Shown: piece after piece, positions 25,968-34,606 of the stretch | Position numbering within the stretch: the stretch's first letter is position 1 | Layout of the letters: every line of letters starts with the position of its first letter | Position numbers and translations under genes: made by a program | The notes under the pieces: model-generated | What the model was told of the DNA's origin: nothing | The model's database searches: none | The model's input: the letters and a program-made list of their open reading frames with translations, nothing else | Assembly: GCA_913775525.1 (NCBI GenBank) | Contig: CAJYLH010000024.1 | Span: 49,909 to 113,908 of the forward strand | Length of the DNA: 64,000 bases | Direction: 5' to 3' | Source: an uncultured Chryseobacterium sp. | Lineage (GTDB): Bacteria > Bacteroidota > Bacteroidia > Flavobacteriales > Weeksellaceae

Positions 25968-25987
25968 ATACTATGCATGCATAGTAT
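25968..25987. promoter_or_regulatory. Operator 2, perfect 20-bp palindrome
   Basis: ATACTATGCATGCATAGTAT is its own reverse complement and matches operator 1 at 18 of 20 positions. The two centres are 83 bases apart, close to eight DNA turns, so proteins bound at both would face the same side. Confidence 0.7.
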
Positions 25988-26013
25988 ATAGATAAGGTAA
26001 AAAATAAAAGATT

Positions 26014-26970
26014 TTAATGCAATGTTTTAACCAAAACCAGGATTTCTTCAAAAGATCCGCATTGGTAACCGTTTCCTTTTGCATCTATATGCCATCGGTT
26101 ATCCATGAATTCAAAGCTCAGATGGGACAGATCAGCGGTGCTGTTTTTCTGAAGCAGGGAATAAAGCATTTCCTTATAAAGCGTCGGAGCTATGATATGA
26201 GGTGCTTTAAAATGCTCATTGACATTGAACAGGGAAGGATCAGTAAGCTCATGGTGCCGGATCAGGACATCTTCCACCATTCCGGCATGCAGTGTACGGT
26301 CCTTAATGTACCAGATCTTATCTGCAAATTCTTTGGCCAGCCTCCAGTCATGGGAAGAAAACAGGATCAGTTTATGATGCTCACGGGCTAATTTCCTCAG
26401 GGTTTTAAGGATGATGATCTTATTTTTTTCGTCGAGGTGGGTTGTCGGCTCATCCAGGATGATCACAGGTGAGTTCTGGGTCAGGGCCCGTCCGATAAAC
26501 GCTTTCTGAAGATTGCCATCCGACAGGTTCTTAAGCGGTGTAGCATCATATTGTTGAAGCCCCAGGTTTTCGATGGTTTCCCGCACTTCTTTTTGGTCTT
26601 CTTTGCTAAGCTCAAAATAAAAAGGGTAGTGGATGTACTTCCCCAGCGATACCAGGTCATTGACGGTATAATTCTGTGGGATTGCTGATTTAGACAAGAC
26701 TACAGCTATGTACTCGGCAATTTCTTTAACGGAAAGCTCCTGTATATTCTTATCACCGAGTGTGATCGTCCCACGTAAAAGAGGGATCTGATGCAGGACA
26801 GAACGGATGAGCGTGGTCTTGCCTACACCGTTATTGCCGATTAGCAGGCATACTTCTCCTGACTGAAGCTGCGCATCTGCTCCGGAGATCAGGATTTCTT
26901 TATAGCCTATATCTGCCTGGCTTATTTTTAACTGCATCGGATGAAAGGCATTCGTGGTAATTTTGTTCAT
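26014..26970 (-). CDS. ABC transporter ATP-binding protein (FecE/FhuC type)
   Basis: 318 residues. Walker A GNNGVGKTTLIRS (about 47-59), Q-loop region with YTVNDLVSLGKYIHYPF, signature LSDGNLQKAFIGRAL, Walker B VIILDEPTTHLD and the switch His in FSSHDWRLA. The FecE/FhuC family energises uptake of siderophores, haem or cobalamin. The signature has D in place of the usual G after LS (LSDGN), and a C-terminal extension of about 60 residues follows the core domain. Its start lies 13 bases after the permease stop. Confidence 0.92.
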   Translation of the reverse strand: MNKITTNAFHPMQLKISQADIGYKEILISGADAQLQSGEVCLLIGNNGVGKTTLIRSVLHQIPLLRGTITLGDKNIQELSVKEIAEYIAVVLSKSAIPQNYTVNDLVSLGKYIHYPFYFELSKEDQKEVRETIENLGLQQYDATPLKNLSDGNLQKAFIGRALTQNSPVIILDEPTTHLDEKNKIIILKTLRKLAREHHKLILFSSHDWRLAKEFADKIWYIKDRTLHAGMVEDVLIRHHELTDPSLFNVNEHFKAPHIIAPTLYKEMLYSLLQKNSTADLSHLSFEFMDNRWHIDAKGNGYQCGSFEEILVLVKTLH

Positions 26971-26983
26971 ACAATATACAGTT

Positions 26984-27967
26984 TTATCCCTGGAAGGATG
27001 TATTTCTCTGTTTCAGTACCATAAAGAGGATAACCGGAATCCCGAAAACCGAGCTGATCACATTCAGAGGAATCTGGGTAATCTCACCGGTTACCGAAAA
27101 AAGCATCATCATCAGCATTCCCAGGAGCATATTTAAAATCCACTGCTGCCAGAGCTTTGCCGGGTTATAGATCATCCTGCAGAAATGCGGAACAATAATC
27201 CCGATGAACAGGATAGGACCCAGAAAAGCTGTTACAGAAGCGGACAGGAGTGACGAAGCTACGATGATCAGTAATTTCAGGTGTTTAAGGTTAACCCCGA
27301 AGCTCTGTGCATAGGAAGTTCCCAAAGCATTTCCGATCAGAGGTTTGATGGCTTTAAAGCAGATGACCAGCCCTAGGGCTACCAGTACAGCAAGCACGCA
27401 GATCTGGTTTCTCGTTACCATATTATTGGCCCCGAAGGACCAGAGGACATAATTTTTCAGGCTCTGGTTTTCCGCGTACAGCTGGAGCAGGGAAACTACC
27501 GCACCTGCCAGTGCAGATACCAGGAATCCGAAAATAATGAGATAAGACTTGTCCTGGAATTTCCCCGAAACGGATAACAGGACCAGCATCAGGAGTAAGC
27601 TTCCGGCAATGGCCGATAGGCTCAGGAAACCGTTCTGGAGAAAGTCGGGCAGGATAACATCATGGGAGAAGAAAATATAAAAAGCTACGGAAAGGCTTGC
27701 GACCGAAGTGATGCCCAGTATGTCCGGGCCGGCAAGCGGATTCTGGAAATATTCCTGCATCAGGAATCCGGAGCTTGGAATGGAAACACCGGCCAACAGC
27801 ATAACCAGGACCCTGTTGATGCGTATTTCGGCAATCTGGCTGTTTTGTGAATCCGAAAAAAAATCTTCTACAGTAAGCGGTAAAAATCCTGTGTTCAGGT
27901 TGATGATGGCAGTAATAGCCACAGCCACCAAAAATACCGAACACAGGATTCTAAAATGTTTTGACAT
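26984..27967 (-). CDS. FecCD family ABC transporter permease
   Basis: 327 residues with about nine to ten membrane helices. Family blocks visible: EIRINRVLVMLLAGVSIPSSGFLMQEYFQNPLAGPDILGI-type region near residues 45-85 (the conserved R-x-PR..AL-x-G..LA-x-SG pattern, slightly altered), GNALGTSYAQSFGVNLK and SSLLSASVTAFLGPILFIG, then IVPHFCRMI. Imports iron chelates, haem or vitamin B12 across the inner membrane with the ATPase encoded next. No periplasmic binding protein gene is adjacent. Confidence 0.92.
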   Translation of the reverse strand: MSKHFRILCSVFLVAVAITAIINLNTGFLPLTVEDFFSDSQNSQIAEIRINRVLVMLLAGVSIPSSGFLMQEYFQNPLAGPDILGITSVASLSVAFYIFFSHDVILPDFLQNGFLSLSAIAGSLLLMLVLLSVSGKFQDKSYLIIFGFLVSALAGAVVSLLQLYAENQSLKNYVLWSFGANNMVTRNQICVLAVLVALGLVICFKAIKPLIGNALGTSYAQSFGVNLKHLKLLIIVASSLLSASVTAFLGPILFIGIIVPHFCRMIYNPAKLWQQWILNMLLGMLMMMLFSVTGEITQIPLNVISSVFGIPVILFMVLKQRNTSFQG

Positions 27968-27984
27968 TCCGGGAAAGCCTGGAT

Positions 27985-28554
27985 TTATTTGGTCAGCATA
28001 GTATTGATTTTAGAGGTCAATTCATCCTCCGACATATTTCCCAGGTATTCGTCTGTTTTATCGCCTTTCCTCATATAAGTAAACGGAATAGATCCGCCGT
28101 CCCATTTCTGGAAGTTATTGGGAAAGAAATTCTTGTTCAGCTTTTTGCCGTCCAGCAATATAATATGGTCGGTAAGACCGTTTTCTTCACCGAATTTTTT
28201 TACCGCACCGTTCCATTCGGAAGAGTCATCCATATCTACAAAGGTAAATTTCACGGGCTGTCCTTTCAGCTCTTCTATTTTCTTTTTGAAATGTGGAATC
28301 TCCTTCATGCACGGTCCGCACCAGGTAGCGAAAAAGTTGGTGACATATAAGGTGTCATTCTTCTGCGCCAGGTATTGTCCCATATTTTCAGGGGCTACTT
28401 CTTTAGACGCATAGGATGCTGCCCGTTCTGTATTGTTTTCTACAGCCATTGAATCTGCCGCCGGAGCTGCAGGATCCGCCTCTGCCGTTTTGGTTTCTTT
28501 TTTGCAACCGGAAAGGGCAACCAGGATAGCCGTGGATAAAATTATCTTTTTCAT
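27985..28554 (-). CDS. TlpA-like thioredoxin-fold lipoprotein
   Basis: 189 residues. Lipoprotein signal MKKIILSTAILVALSGC (Cys 17), a Glu/Ala-rich linker to about residue 50, then a thioredoxin fold with TNFFATWCGPCMKEIPHF; the redox pair is WCGPC (78-82). Such proteins reduce or transfer disulfides in the periplasm, often for cytochrome c maturation. It starts the operon with the FecCD permease (17-base gap) and ATPase, an unusual partnership. The gene is divergent from the reductase at 28587. Confidence 0.9.
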   Translation of the reverse strand: MKKIILSTAILVALSGCKKETKTAEADPAAPAADSMAVENNTERAASYASKEVAPENMGQYLAQKNDTLYVTNFFATWCGPCMKEIPHFKKKIEELKGQPVKFTFVDMDDSSEWNGAVKKFGEENGLTDHIILLDGKKLNKNFFPNNFQKWDGGSIPFTYMRKGDKTDEYLGNMSEDELTSKINTMLTK

Positions 28555-28586
28555 AAGTGATATTTTGTCTATTTTTGAATTGCAGT

Positions 28587-29711
28587 ATGAAACAACAAAT
28601 CTATAAAGGTAAACTTACACATTTTTACCGGTTAAAAATAGCGAAAAAGCAACAACTGACCAAAAATACTTTTTCCCTGGAGCTGGAAGTTCCCGGTGAT
28701 TTGCAGAAGAATTTTGAATTTGAGGCAGGGCAGTATGTGAGCATACAGTTCCGGCATCACGGAGAAGAAATCATCCATGATTATTCCATTACTTCTGCTC
28801 CGTATGAAAAGAAAATCTGCCTGGGCATCAAAGCCGTTTCTCCGGACGGAGGCACAGCCTATTTTTGCAGTCATTATAACGAAGGGGATGAACTGTGGGT
28901 AAGTGAGCCCGCCGGAAGGTTCACCCTGGTGTCCAAACCCAGTGAATTCCGGACTATTGTGGCATTTGCGGCCGGCATCGGGATTACCCCTATATTAAGT
29001 CATTTTAAAAATATCCTGCACCACGAACGCAGGACCAGGCTTTTCCTGTTTTTCGGCAATAAAAGCACGGAAGAACTGGCGTACCGCGAGCTCCTGGATA
29101 ACCTGGCACGCACGCACGGAGACCGGCTGCAGATTTTTTATTTCTTTTCTCAGGAAAAGCCCGCTGACCGCTTTTTTTACGGAAGGCTGGATGAAAAAAA
29201 ACTCAGCCTGATCATCAACCAGATCCTTCACCTGGATGATACGGATGAAGAATCCACCATCTGGGATGCTGTGGACGAAGTGCTGATCTGTGGCAAAGGC
29301 GAAATGATCAAAGGACTGGCCAATGCATGCTACCATCACGGAATTCCCAAAAAGAACATCCACTTTGAGCTTTTTGAAGAATTTAATGATGATATCTACC
29401 CGGTAGAAAAAGAGTTTGCGCTGGTAGAAAATATCGAGCTCGAATTTAAAAGCCTCGGGAAAACATACACGGCTGAACTGCCTGATAACCGGGACAAAAT
29501 CCTTCAGCAGCTGCTTATAGCCGGTTATCCCGTACCATATTCCTGTAAATCCGGAATATGCGGAAGCTGTGAATGTATCCTGGAAGAGGGCGATGTGGAG
29601 CTGCTGGAAAATGAATACCTTACCGAAAAAGAAGAAGCAAAAAATCATATTTTAGCCTGCATGTCGATTGCCAAAAGCCCGAAAATAAAGCTTAACTTTG
29701 ATCTGAGTTGA
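28587..29711 (+). CDS. Ferredoxin-NADP reductase-like flavoprotein with 2Fe-2S domain
   Basis: 374 residues from MKQQIYKGKLTHFYRLKI (ATG 28587; the frame opens 10 codons earlier). Domain order is that of PaaE and phenol-hydroxylase reductases: FAD barrel (GQYVSIQFR ... HDYSITSAP; the usual Arg two before Tyr of the RxYS motif is His here), NAD(P) domain (AFAAGIGITPILSHF) and a C-terminal plant-type ferredoxin (CKSGICGSCEC ... ILACMS, four Cys ligands). It passes electrons from NAD(P)H to an oxygenase or other acceptor. No phenylacetate genes are nearby, so the partner is unknown. Stop overlaps the next start. Confidence 0.88.
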   Translation: MKQQIYKGKLTHFYRLKIAKKQQLTKNTFSLELEVPGDLQKNFEFEAGQYVSIQFRHHGEEIIHDYSITSAPYEKKICLGIKAVSPDGGTAYFCSHYNEGDELWVSEPAGRFTLVSKPSEFRTIVAFAAGIGITPILSHFKNILHHERRTRLFLFFGNKSTEELAYRELLDNLARTHGDRLQIFYFFSQEKPADRFFYGRLDEKKLSLIINQILHLDDTDEESTIWDAVDEVLICGKGEMIKGLANACYHHGIPKKNIHFELFEEFNDDIYPVEKEFALVENIELEFKSLGKTYTAELPDNRDKILQQLLIAGYPVPYSCKSGICGSCECILEEGDVELLENEYLTEKEEAKNHILACMSIAKSPKIKLNFDLS

Positions 29712-30325
29712 GAATTCTTAGAAACATATTCAATCTTGTTTTTATATCGGCAGAAATCGGGGTATTGCTGATATGTCTTGCCAATGCCTGGGTGTTTGCC
29801 CTTACGGATGGCAGGACGTATACCAAGATTTCCAAGATCCCGCCGCGTGAAGTGGCCCTGGTATTGGGAACTTCGCCCAGGATGAGATCCGGAATGTCCA
29901 ATCCGTATTTTACCAAAAGGATGGATGCGGCAGCATTGCTGTACCACCATGGAAAAATCAGGAAAATTTTGGTGAGCGGAGAGAAGAGCAGGGGCTATGA
30001 TGAACCCGCCGCCATGAAGAATTACCTGATTTACCAGGAAGGTGTGCCTGAAGATATCATCATCGAAGATCCGAAAGGATTTAATACCTATAAAAGCATT
30101 CTGCGCTGCAAAGATGTCTACAAAAAAGACAATGTCATTATCGTTTCACAGGGTTTCCACAATCTGCGGGCGTTGCTTTTTGCAAGAAATAATAATATGA
30201 ACGCTCTGGGTTTCGATGCCCAGGATGTTACCAAGCCTGAAAGCTATTACCGCAACCAGTTCAGGGAAATACTCGCAAGAACGGTTGCAGTAGTCTATTT
30301 TGCACTGGGAATTTCCCCGGATTAG
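29708..30325 (+). CDS. SanA/YdcF-like DUF218 membrane-anchored protein
   Basis: 205 residues. An N-terminal signal anchor (NLVFISAEIGVLLICLANAWVF) is followed by a DUF218 domain: ALVLGTSPRMRSGMSNPYFT, YHHGKIRKILVSGEKSRGYDEP and VIIVSQGFHNLRALLFA. SanA-type proteins affect envelope barrier function, for example vancomycin resistance at high temperature in Escherichia coli; the reaction is not known. The start is TTG at 29708, overlapping the previous stop (TTGA), chosen because no ATG lies before the anchor. The 3' end overlaps the convergent BamA/TamA-family gene by 4 bases. Confidence 0.85.
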   Translation: MRILRNIFNLVFISAEIGVLLICLANAWVFALTDGRTYTKISKIPPREVALVLGTSPRMRSGMSNPYFTKRMDAAALLYHHGKIRKILVSGEKSRGYDEPAAMKNYLIYQEGVPEDIIIEDPKGFNTYKSILRCKDVYKKDNVIIVSQGFHNLRALLFARNNNMNALGFDAQDVTKPESYYRNQFREILARTVAVVYFALGISPD

Positions 30326-32928
30326 AACGGATATCCGAAAGCGATATTAAGCGTCGGTTTGAAAGGCTGGAAATTGCTGAACCTCCATTTTTCGCCATCA
30401 GGTTTATTCGGATCATAGATTTTGTAAGCAAGATCAAGCCTTAACGTAATGTAAGCTACATTAACCCTTAGCCCTACACCGCTGCCGACCCCCATCTGCC
30501 TAATGAACCGGTTGAACTTAAACTGGTCATCCACATATTTTTCTTTATTCCCTCGCAGGCTCCATGTATTTCCGATATCGGTAAAGATTGCCCCTTCATA
30601 CATATCGTTAAAAGGAATTCTGTACTCAATGTTTGTGGTCAGCTTCATGTTATCGGTCATGTAGGTTCTCACCCGTTCATCAACCTGGGAATCTGCCGGT
30701 CCAAGGCCACCGAAGGCCACCCACGCACGGATGTCATTGGATCCTCCGTTGAAATAGGACCGGATTACAGGCATATCCGAAGAATTTCCGTATGGAATAC
30801 CCAATCCTACAAACTGTCTCAATACCAGGGTCTGGTTATTGAATATCCTGAAGTATTTCCTGACATCAAAATCAAACTTTACAAACTGCGCATAAGGAAC
30901 ACCGAAGATCGTCCTTTGCGGGCTTGCAATGATTCCTCCGCCGTTATTGCTGCGCTGATTGAATGCGCTCAGGATATTCCCGGCAAGTTCTACCTTACCG
31001 TTGAAATAGAAGGCATTCGGATAATCCTTTTTCCCGATTTCATTATAAATGAAATTGTAGATCATGGATGAAATAAGGACATCCTGGGTCTGGCGGTCTT
31101 TATTCACTAAAGTTCCCACAAATGCGGAATAGCGGCCGAATCCTTCGGGGTTCAGGTTCTGTTGATAGGCAAGATCCTGGGTAATGCGCTGCGAAACCTC
31201 ATCGGAAGTCAGTTGTCCAGCTTCGTACTGTTGCCCGATACTGGTGTGAGACTGGAAATAATCATTAAACACCTCATCCCGGATCCTCCCGTCGTTCACA
31301 AAGAAATCATAATAGGCTTCTTTATTTTTCGTTAAACTCAGCTGGGTATTGAACAGGGTTAAGCGGTGCGAAACCTTATCGTTTACCGTGGCAAAATAGT
31401 TCAATCCCGTTGTAAAGTTTGTCCTTCCCAATCCGATATTATTCTGAACACCTGCTCCCAATATGATGGATGAAGTAGGGCTGTACCTTTTCGGGATCAG
31501 CTTATAATAATCGAATGGCAATAATAGCCTTGGGAAATTCAATGATACCTGGGCTGATATTTCATAAGCGAGCACCCTTTTATTGATATCTCTCGTACTT
31601 CTGATGGATCCGAAAGTACCGGAAACGCTGGTAGAAAGGTTTTCCGCTCCGTTAAAGACATTCCTGGTGATCAGGTCAACGGAAGGGGAAACCCCGAGGT
31701 TCAGCAGCTGAGAATAGTTGATGTCCGTTCCTATTTTAAGGTCATATTTGGGAAGCGGTTTCAACAGGTACAGGACATCGATAATACTGTCGTTTGGAGC
31801 AGCATCACCGCCTCTTCTTAAGGAATCCCTCGCTTTCAGGATGCTGAAATTGTTCATGGCAATAAGGTTCCTTTTCGTCAGGTCAAGCTTTTTCTGGTCG
31901 TAAACCTGTTTGTTGGCCACAATTACAGCCCTCCATAATGCACGTGTTTTGTATTGGTCGTCAACTTTATGGAATCTGATGCCCCTCAGGCTGTCTTTCT
32001 TTGTATTTTTAGGATAATCACCGGCCCGGTCTACGATGGCAACGTCAATATTCCCGATGGTGGCAACTTTATACGGAGAATCAATCGAGTCTTTATGGAT
32101 TTCCAGGGTCAGAGGAACCTGTTTCCTGCTTTTAAGGGAATCGGCTACAAAGTAGATTTCATCATTCAGGTTATTGAACCGGTAATATCCGTAATCCCTC
32201 ATGATGTCGTTAAGCCGGGTCACTTCTTTTTCCAGAACAGTCTGGTCTAAAACCTGGCCGGACCGGATCAACGTTGCATTGATTTTTTGCTGGTAAATAT
32301 TTTTAATGCGCTCATCAGGAATATTGTAGTAATAATCCTTGATGTACGTAGGATCTTTATGGGTGATAAAATAGTCTACCGATGCCTTTTTGGATGCAGA
32401 ATCCAATTTATGGCTGAATTTTACTTCCCCGTCCCAGAATCCTCTGTAGACCAGTCTCTTTTTAATGGATTCTGCACTTTTTTCCGTTCTGGCCTGATCC
32501 AGGATGACCGGCGGGGATCCCCAGCTGTGGAACAGCCTGTCCATAAAAAGGCTTTTGCCCACGCTGCTTTTCATATTGTACTTAATGAATAAAGAATCCC
32601 TGAGTTTCTGGTTCCTCATTTCATTAGGATACGTCATGTATTCATTAAGAATTGTGTCATATTTAGGATTGGCTGCATTGTAAAATAACAGACCCAAAGG
32701 TAAGAAGAACAACTGTTTCTTATTGGGCTTTTGCTGTACATAGCTTTTAAGTTCACCATCAAAAGGTTCTTTCTGATCTTCGAATTTAAAGTTGTTGGCC
32801 GTCAGCAGATATTCTCCATCCGGAACTTTTTTGGTTGTACTGCATGCATAAAGAAGACCGACAAATGTTGCAAATGAGATAATTTTATAATATTTTTGAG
32901 GAGAATTCTTATAATGCTTACAGCTCAT
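30322..32928 (-). CDS. BamA/TamA family outer-membrane protein, lipoprotein signal
   Basis: 868 residues. An N-terminal lipoprotein-type signal (IISFATFVGLLYACSTTKKVP) precedes POTRA-like repeats (for example VYRGFWDGEVKFSHKLDS, GQVLDQTVLEKEVTRLNDIM, and GYYRFNN) and a C-terminal 16-strand barrel with RIPFNDMYEGAIFTDIGNTW and a last strand ending NIAFGYPF. Omp85 proteins insert or transport outer-membrane proteins; the lipoprotein form is common in Bacteroidota and resembles TamL, partner of a TamB-like protein. It is not the essential BamA, which has a standard signal. Its 5' end overlaps the divergent TrmH gene. Confidence 0.88.
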   Translation of the reverse strand: MSCKHYKNSPQKYYKIISFATFVGLLYACSTTKKVPDGEYLLTANNFKFEDQKEPFDGELKSYVQQKPNKKQLFFLPLGLLFYNAANPKYDTILNEYMTYPNEMRNQKLRDSLFIKYNMKSSVGKSLFMDRLFHSWGSPPVILDQARTEKSAESIKKRLVYRGFWDGEVKFSHKLDSASKKASVDYFITHKDPTYIKDYYYNIPDERIKNIYQQKINATLIRSGQVLDQTVLEKEVTRLNDIMRDYGYYRFNNLNDEIYFVADSLKSRKQVPLTLEIHKDSIDSPYKVATIGNIDVAIVDRAGDYPKNTKKDSLRGIRFHKVDDQYKTRALWRAVIVANKQVYDQKKLDLTKRNLIAMNNFSILKARDSLRRGGDAAPNDSIIDVLYLLKPLPKYDLKIGTDINYSQLLNLGVSPSVDLITRNVFNGAENLSTSVSGTFGSIRSTRDINKRVLAYEISAQVSLNFPRLLLPFDYYKLIPKRYSPTSSIILGAGVQNNIGLGRTNFTTGLNYFATVNDKVSHRLTLFNTQLSLTKNKEAYYDFFVNDGRIRDEVFNDYFQSHTSIGQQYEAGQLTSDEVSQRITQDLAYQQNLNPEGFGRYSAFVGTLVNKDRQTQDVLISSMIYNFIYNEIGKKDYPNAFYFNGKVELAGNILSAFNQRSNNGGGIIASPQRTIFGVPYAQFVKFDFDVRKYFRIFNNQTLVLRQFVGLGIPYGNSSDMPVIRSYFNGGSNDIRAWVAFGGLGPADSQVDERVRTYMTDNMKLTTNIEYRIPFNDMYEGAIFTDIGNTWSLRGNKEKYVDDQFKFNRFIRQMGVGSGVGLRVNVAYITLRLDLAYKIYDPNKPDGEKWRFSNFQPFKPTLNIAFGYPF
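32868..32898 (+). promoter_or_regulatory. Promoter of TrmH gene inside divergent gene
   Basis: TTG (32868-32870), 20 bases, TATTTTTG (32891-32898), 15 bases before ATG 32914. The whole promoter lies within the first 20 codons of the BamA/TamA-family gene on the other strand. Confidence 0.6.
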
Positions 32929-33639
32929 ACAATAAAAGTTTTACAGTCTTTGGATAAAAAAAAGTTCAGACAAAAATACAATTTGTTTTTGGTTGAAGGT
33001 AATAAAATTATCGCTGAACTTCTTGATTCTGAATTTAAAATTAAGGAAATATTCTCAACGGATCCCCAAAAAACAGGCCGTACAGATGTTCCGGTAACCC
33101 ATATCTCTGAAAATGAGCTTAAAAAAATAAGCTTCCTGAAAACCCCGAAAGACAGCGTAGCCGTATGCTACCTGAATCCTGAAAAGCAGGAAGAAGATAA
33201 AGATGTACAGCTGGTCCTGGACGGCATACAGGATCCGGGGAACCTCGGAACCATCATCCGGCTGGCGGACTGGTTCGGGATCGAGCAGATCATCTGCAGT
33301 GAAGATACGGTGGATTTCTATAATCCAAAGGTGATCCAGGCAAGTATGGGTTCTTTTACCCGTGTTAATATGGTATATACGGACCTTGCAAGCTACCTTT
33401 CTGAAACAAAAAATTCCAATATCGGGACCGATATGGAAGGGGAGAGCATCTATACTTTTGAGAAGCCCGGTAAACTGAATCTCATTCTGGGAAATGAGGG
33501 AAATGGCATGCGCCCGGAAACGGAAAAGCTGCTTGATAAAAGCATCAGTATCCCGCGTTTCGGAACATCGCAGTCTACGGAAAGCCTTAATGTTTCTATG
33601 GCGGCAGGAATTATTCTGGGCCAGCTGTATTCGAAATAA
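32914..33639 (+). CDS. TrmH family (SpoU) RNA 2'-O-methyltransferase
   Basis: 241 residues from MLTAHTIKVLQSLDKKKFRQ. The N-terminal substrate-binding domain (KYNLFLVEGNKIIAELL) leads into a SPOUT knot domain with motif 1 GIQDPGNLGTIIRLADWFG, motif 2 LILGNEGNGMRPET and motif 3 IPRFGTSQSTESLNVSMAAG. It methylates a ribose in tRNA or rRNA using S-adenosylmethionine; the exact site is unknown. The 5' ends of this gene and the divergent outer-membrane gene overlap by 15 bases. Confidence 0.93.
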   Translation: MLTAHTIKVLQSLDKKKFRQKYNLFLVEGNKIIAELLDSEFKIKEIFSTDPQKTGRTDVPVTHISENELKKISFLKTPKDSVAVCYLNPEKQEEDKDVQLVLDGIQDPGNLGTIIRLADWFGIEQIICSEDTVDFYNPKVIQASMGSFTRVNMVYTDLASYLSETKNSNIGTDMEGESIYTFEKPGKLNLILGNEGNGMRPETEKLLDKSISIPRFGTSQSTESLNVSMAAGIILGQLYSK

Positions 33640-33660
33640 ACTATTACTTTACGGATTCAG

Positions 33661-33710
33661 GATCCAGCAATACCGCTTGTATAAGAAAATACGGTACTGC
33701 TAAATCCTGC
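33661..33710. terminator. Possible bidirectional terminator
   Basis: AGCAATACCG (about 33667-33676) and CGGTACTGCT (about 33691-33700) form an imperfect stem between two convergent genes. Weak T-tracts. Confidence 0.35.
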
Positions 33711-33720
33711 TTTCCGGAAT

Positions 33721-34218
33721 TCATATGAGTTGTTCCATACTCGAAACACTTTTGTTTTTCTGGTAGTTTTCCAGTCTTTTCCTCACCAGCTTCAGAGCCA
33801 CCGGAGCCAGATAAACCAAGGCAATACCGAGTACTTTTTTCTTCCAGTTGGAGCTTTTGATGTTTTTCTTCACTACATTTCCTACGATAGCTGTTACAGC
33901 CAGCTTCAGAAGGGCGTCCACTGCATTTCCTTTAAGTGCGGACCCGGCAATACCCATAGCGGTGTTTTTGCTGATCAGCAAATCTTTCACTTCAGAAGTT
34001 ACCTGCTTGGCAATGACATCCTTTCGGATCACTACCTTTTCGTCTCCGTTTTCATCTACTTTTTCCTGAAGGTACTGGTCTGTTAGCCCATTGGTAAATG
34101 CACTTAAGCTTTCTTTTGTATTCTTGAAGGTCAGAAGCTCTTCAAGACTGCTGATCTCACTCTTTAAAAGGTTCTTTTTCCTTCTTAATTCTTCCAGACT
34201 GTCGTATTTTCTTCCCAT
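33721..34218 (-). CDS. Hypothetical protein in YtxH/holin-like set
   Basis: 165 residues. An N-terminal charged helix (SLEELRRKKNLLKSEISSLE) suggests a coiled coil; the middle is acidic and Lys-rich, and the C-terminal half has two weakly hydrophobic helices (DALLKLAVTAIVGNVVKKN and VLGIALVYLAPVALKLVRKR). No family recognised. It begins 3 bases after the holin-like gene stop, so the two are co-translated, and it probably belongs to the same envelope-associated set as the YtxH protein. Confidence 0.7.
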   Translation of the reverse strand: MGRKYDSLEELRRKKNLLKSEISSLEELLTFKNTKESLSAFTNGLTDQYLQEKVDENGDEKVVIRKDVIAKQVTSEVKDLLISKNTAMGIAGSALKGNAVDALLKLAVTAIVGNVVKKNIKSSNWKKKVLGIALVYLAPVALKLVRKRLENYQKNKSVSSMEQLI

Positions 34219-34221
34219 AGC

Positions 34222-34530
34222 TTAATGATTTAAAAAATTAATGACCTGATCCGCCACAAAATTGACAATTTTCTTTTTGAATACAGCTACAAGAGCCATA
34301 ATCAGAAAATAAAACCCTGCTACGATCAGAAATCCGTAAGAGGTATTGTTGAGCGCCTTACCGATCAGGTAAGCCAGTCCGAAATTGAACAGGACAATAA
34401 AGAACGTGAAGGAGACCAATATCAAGATAAAATACGTAATCAAGCCTGCTGACAGAGAAGACTTTTCGGTAGCTTCAATCTTCAGAAGATCAATTCTTTT
34501 GGAAGCATATTCTTTAATAGTTTCTATCAT
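34222..34530 (-). CDS. Holin-like (Holin_X / DUF1469 type) membrane protein
   Basis: 102 residues: a short basic N-terminus (MIETIKEYASKRIDLLKIEA), then two long hydrophobic segments (LITYFILILVSFTFFIVLF and SYGFLIVAGFYFLIMALVAV) and a basic tail. The layout matches the phage holin superfamily III / DUF1469 proteins that are widespread in bacteria without prophages and usually sit next to YtxH genes. It is not evidence of a prophage here. Coupled to the 165-aa gene downstream. Confidence 0.78.
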   Translation of the reverse strand: MIETIKEYASKRIDLLKIEATEKSSLSAGLITYFILILVSFTFFIVLFNFGLAYLIGKALNNTSYGFLIVAGFYFLIMALVAVFKKKIVNFVADQVINFLNH

Positions 34531-34554
34531 TGTTTTTCCTTTGAAGTTACAAAA

Positions 34555-34583
34555 AAAGGAACTTTAGTACGCAAAGTTCCTTT
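34555..34583 (-). terminator. Terminator between ytxH-like and holin-like genes
   Basis: AAAGGAACTTT (34555-34565) and AAAGTTCCTTT (34573-34583) form an 11-bp stem; on the minus strand it is followed by TTTT. It lies 24 bases beyond the YtxH stop, so it probably lowers read-through into the next two genes. Confidence 0.75.
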
Positions 34584-34606
34584 ATTATTTACTTTATAGA
34601 GCGGTC

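Noticed and set aside
34222-34530. Prophage based on a holin-like gene
   Set aside because: No lysin, capsid, tail or integrase genes nearby; Holin_X-type proteins are common beside YtxH in ordinary genomes.
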